NCBI GenBank assembly: GCA_013398295.1
Contig: VZSF01000867.1
Span: 62,001 to 126,000 of the forward strand
DNA from: Chionis minor
Lineage: Eukaryota > Chordata > Aves > Charadriiformes > Chionididae
Direction: 5' to 3'
Length of the DNA stretch: 64,000 nt
Under the pieces are notes generated by a model. It was not told where the DNA came from. It saw nothing but the letters and a program-made list of their open reading frames with translations, and ran no database searches. Shown one piece after another: positions 60,467 through 64,000 of the stretch; position 1 is the first letter of the stretch; the number at the start of each line of letters is the position of its first letter. The position numbers and the translations under genes are program-made.

Positions 60467-63400
60467 TAGTGTTGGGAACAACCAGACCTTGTTAAAAGTA
60501 GCAATGGACAAAGTTCCTCTTTTTTGATGCAGTTTGCTTAGCAGTCTTTTTAAACATAGAATTACGTCTGCCTTCATTAGTCATTGTAGTGAGTTGTTGA
60601 AATGTTACTTAAAAATTTCTGTGCTGCGTCATTGAATGATGTGAGCTAGCTAGAAACTGAGCATCTAACTCTTATTTTCCTGTTTTACCGAAACCAAACA
60701 CATCAGGGATTGCACTGATATTTTGTGCTTGTTTGTTTGTTCCATAAATACCTTTTTTTTCCCCTCATATCTGTTTTTACTCTTCAAGCAGGTGGACTAT
60801 GATGAAATTAGAACTGTGTTTGAAACTGGCTTTTTAGCACATAATCGTCAGAGGGAAAAATTTACTTTATTTCATTTTTTGATAAGAATCCTTTCTGCAC
60901 TATTCTTTCTCTTGTGTTCTCCCTAAAATACTAATCAGTCAAGACTTATTGGTCACCTCCAATTTTCATAGCAACTGAGCTCCATTTTCTCAGCGCTGAG
61001 CTCCAGTCTTCGCATTTCTGCCTGTGTTGTTGTAGGATCACATTGCCTTCACATGTGTACTGTTCCTCCTAATGTTATGGTCTATCTTTGGCTTTTGTAA
61101 TTTGTGTAGCGTAAGACTGTAGAATGTTATTAAGTTAAAGCAGCAATGTCAGTCTTCATGTACACAGTGGATGTAGATCTTTAGTAAGTTAAGCAAAGAC
61201 CATTGGAAATGGTGCCTTTTCAGTTGAACTCAAACGTACTCTGCAGTTGAGATGCTGTAAGAGTTCTTCAGAGGAATGTGCACAGGTATCTTTTTAACTC
61301 TTCCTTTTCTGAATTTACTGTTCATTTTACAGCACTCAGATCTTACTTATGTTGCAGCAAATATTATTCCTTTTAGCAATTTTTCCTTTTCTGACAAAAG
61401 GTAATGAGTAATTAAGCCAGTCTTGACGTGGTCAAAAAACATGTTCTGTTTATTTCAGAGAAACTTGTGTGTTTTTCTTTTCCCCCTCTATGAGAAAAGA
61501 TGTTTTCATATCAGAGTAATGAAGCATCTGTCTAACAGGATTTTAAGGCTGCAGAACAACAAAGCAGCAGGCTGAGGAAGATTACCAAAGGCAATTCATA
61601 CCTTAAATATTAAAACAAATGATAATTTTCTTCATACTGTGATGAAGAGTGAACTGATGGAGTGGCTATCTTAATGCAGGTATGCCGTGTGGGAGACAGT
61701 AAAGTCATCTCTTGATTTGTTCCCTTATGTATTTCAGGAACAACATGTTATACAGCGTGTTATAGCCCAGCACAAACAGACAAATATGATGTTTTTAAAA
61801 TAATGCTCAGCTCTGGAATACCACAGAAATCAGTGCAAATTAATTGATTCACAAATCAGCCTTGTATATAGGTAGAAATCTAATGAATTGTGCTTAAACA
61901 CAAATACCTTAAAATAATGAATAACCAATATAATAATAAAATAACAAAGTATGACTTCTCTTTCATTCAACTAGATATTAGTATGTGAAATCCTTAAGTG
62001 GCTATCAAAATAACTAAAAATAAAGATAGTTTTTAAGAAATAAAATCCATACCCATCTTAAACAAGCTTAAAGCTAGATTGGTAATGACATAGTTCTGCA
62101 AATGTAGGAGTTGAAATAATTCTCCAAAAGCTGCTGTTTCAACATTCCTGGACAGAAAACATACCCATGCATCAATTCATAAACTTGTTCTCTTGCATGC
62201 CTGCACTTCTGCCATCTGTTAAAGTGGCATTTTGCCCACTTAGGAAATATTGTTTCATTTTATTCTGTGTACAAATATCGACTAGCTTTCTAGAGAAATC
62301 CTGAAAAAATACAGCTATTCTTTCTGTTGTTTTCTTCCCACACATTGTCTCTTTTCAATCACTATCACTGTGTGCTTCCGTTGGAAGCATAATAGATATT
62401 TCAGACTTGGTCTTTTTCCCATTTACCAAAATCTTTTCTGTGTGTCCTGTTTTCAGCTGCCTGTAGATGACTAAGAATTCCACAGGTCTGATGCTACTGC
62501 CCATTCAGCTGGTGTTTTCAGAGTTTAAACATAAAGTTTGGCTTATCTTTTACCTGGCCGCCAAAGGATGAGATACAAGCACTGTCCCTGTGCTCCCTGA
62601 CAGTCAGCTCACAACTCGTTCATGCTAATGTGCCCATTAATGTATCTGAGACTAAACAGTGTGTGAACTTTCTCTTGTAGAAGCATCCAGACAGATTTCT
62701 TAATCTTGAGGATGACAATGATGAATATTCTTGCTGTTTTGCTGAGCCCAAGTGTTGGCCTTAACTTCCTAATTTCAATTCCTGATGTCGCAATGCCTGT
62801 GAAAACTGAATGACCTGTTTTGTTCTCTACTCAAAACGCGTTCCTGCAGTCTCCGAGTCACTGGCTCCACATTTGGTAGCAAACTGCATGATTTCATGTG
62901 AAATAATTTCCAATGTTCTCATATCAAATTAAAAAAGGTGACAGCTAAACAGGTAGCTTGCCTATGGCTCTCAAGAGGTCTCTTCATCACAGTGCTGAAT
63001 TTACACTTGAATAAAGACATGCCGAGAGGGACAGTAATGCCCCCTATAGAAAAGTAACATACACAGGAATATTTGCAGGCTGTGTGCGGTACATGCTGAA
63101 TGTGGGCAGTAAAATGGAGGTTTCACAAGTGCCTGAGTGATACGTGACTGCCAGGTGAGCTGAGAGGCTCAGGCAGGAATAGGCTCACAGGGAAATGTCA
63201 GTCAACCAAAGAGCAGCTTTTGTCGTGAATTTAAGTCTCAGTGGCATAATTTGCTTGATGGCTTACGGAGGTTTCCTTGAGATCACTGACAGGTATTTTT
63301 AATTAGAGGAAAAAGGCTGTGGAAGCTGAGTGAGGAGCTACACATCTCTCTGTCAGCGGAATTCCTCTCGTTATACCATCTGCATTGCACAAAGGATCTG

Positions 63401-64000
63401 TGAGAGGAATTGCATTAGGGCAAACTCCTGTGCTGCAAGTTATGCTGGAAGTTGCAGGCTCTTAGTTTTCCTGTCCATTCCCAGGTAAACATTACCAAGA
63501 ATAGTGTCAAACAACGGGGACTGAAAGGAGGGGCTTAATTTTGAAATATTTTATGGGAGTGCCTGCAGACCAAAGAGTGGTTGGCACACATAGCAGATTA
63601 GTCAGAAGATGGATCTGTTTTGGGGACTGGCTAGGGCAGAAGTTTATACACGAGAAAAAAAGGCTGCTAACTGGAGAAGCTAAGAGAATCATCCTGGGTC
63701 CATGACCTCATTGCAGGGTCTTCTTTCCTCTGAAGATCCTCCTGCTTCTTTCCCGTTTTAAATCTGCATCCACTCCACCTGCCGTCAGTCATCCTGCTAC
63801 ACATGCTTGTTCTTGCTTTTTCCAGCTCCAGACTCATTCTTTCTGTCATTCCCATACCAGTTCGCCAGAGGTATAACATTTGCACACAGGGAGATTCTCA
63901 TTTGCAGCTATTAATACAAAATGCAAAAAGACAAGTTGTTTCAATAGTATGTAAGAGAAAGGCCCTTTAAAATTGGCCAGTTGCTGTAGCTGTTTACGGA
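60467..64000. other. unique non-coding sequence
   Basis: No gene or mobile element is recognised. A pyrimidine-rich stretch ending in AG at 60791 is followed by a 44-codon open frame with no clear donor. The region 61900-62040 is very AT-rich. A few segments near 62580-62680 (TCATGCTAATGTGCCCATTA and nearby) have the composition of conserved non-coding DNA, but nothing in the sequence alone settles this. Confidence 0.5.

Overview
The window looks like gene-poor nuclear DNA from a bird. The clearest sign is the CR1 LINE copies. They carry the avian 3' end (runs related to ATTCTATG, then CCAACC-type sequence and a reverse-transcriptase ORF2), they are 5'-truncated, and I see no Alu, L1 or B-type SINEs. 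The rest is AT-rich unique sequence with short microsatellites and homopolymer runs. I cannot name the species, chromosome or neighbouring gene from the sequence alone.

I find no intact protein-coding gene, tRNA, rRNA, snRNA or CRISPR array. The open frames outside CR1 are short, low-complexity or unlike any family I know, and fit chance in AT-rich DNA. The window could be intergenic or inside a very large intron; nothing here decides which.

Layout: 1-19.7 kb is unique AT-rich sequence with a 59-bp pyrimidine tract, a 22-A run, a small AT palindrome and a 35-bp tandem duplication. A plus-strand CR1 lies at 19.7-20.36 kb. A minus-strand CR1 at 25.8-26.8 kb has lost its central ORF2 segment, including the catalytic FADD box. 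26.8-36.7 kb is unique sequence with one weak exon-like segment. A minus-strand CR1 at 36.7-37.2 kb still has an open 142-codon C-terminal ORF2 frame. 37.2-51.5 kb holds an 18-bp perfect palindrome, a POU-like palindrome, an AT-rich inverted minisatellite (46.47-46.59 kb) and an AACCC tract (49.6 kb). At 51.7 kb is a pure 140-bp compound pentanucleotide array (17 CTCTT then 11 CTGTC). A degenerate minisatellite directly followed by a fourth short CR1 tail lies at 55.4-55.64 kb. The remainder is unique sequence with a weak MIR-like remnant and a TTTA/TTTG repeat.

There is no set of genes working together here and no evidence of an undescribed biological system. The items most worth a second look are the tandem and palindromic repeats, the rearranged CR1 copy, and a few segments that look like conserved non-coding or exon candidates and need comparative or transcript data.
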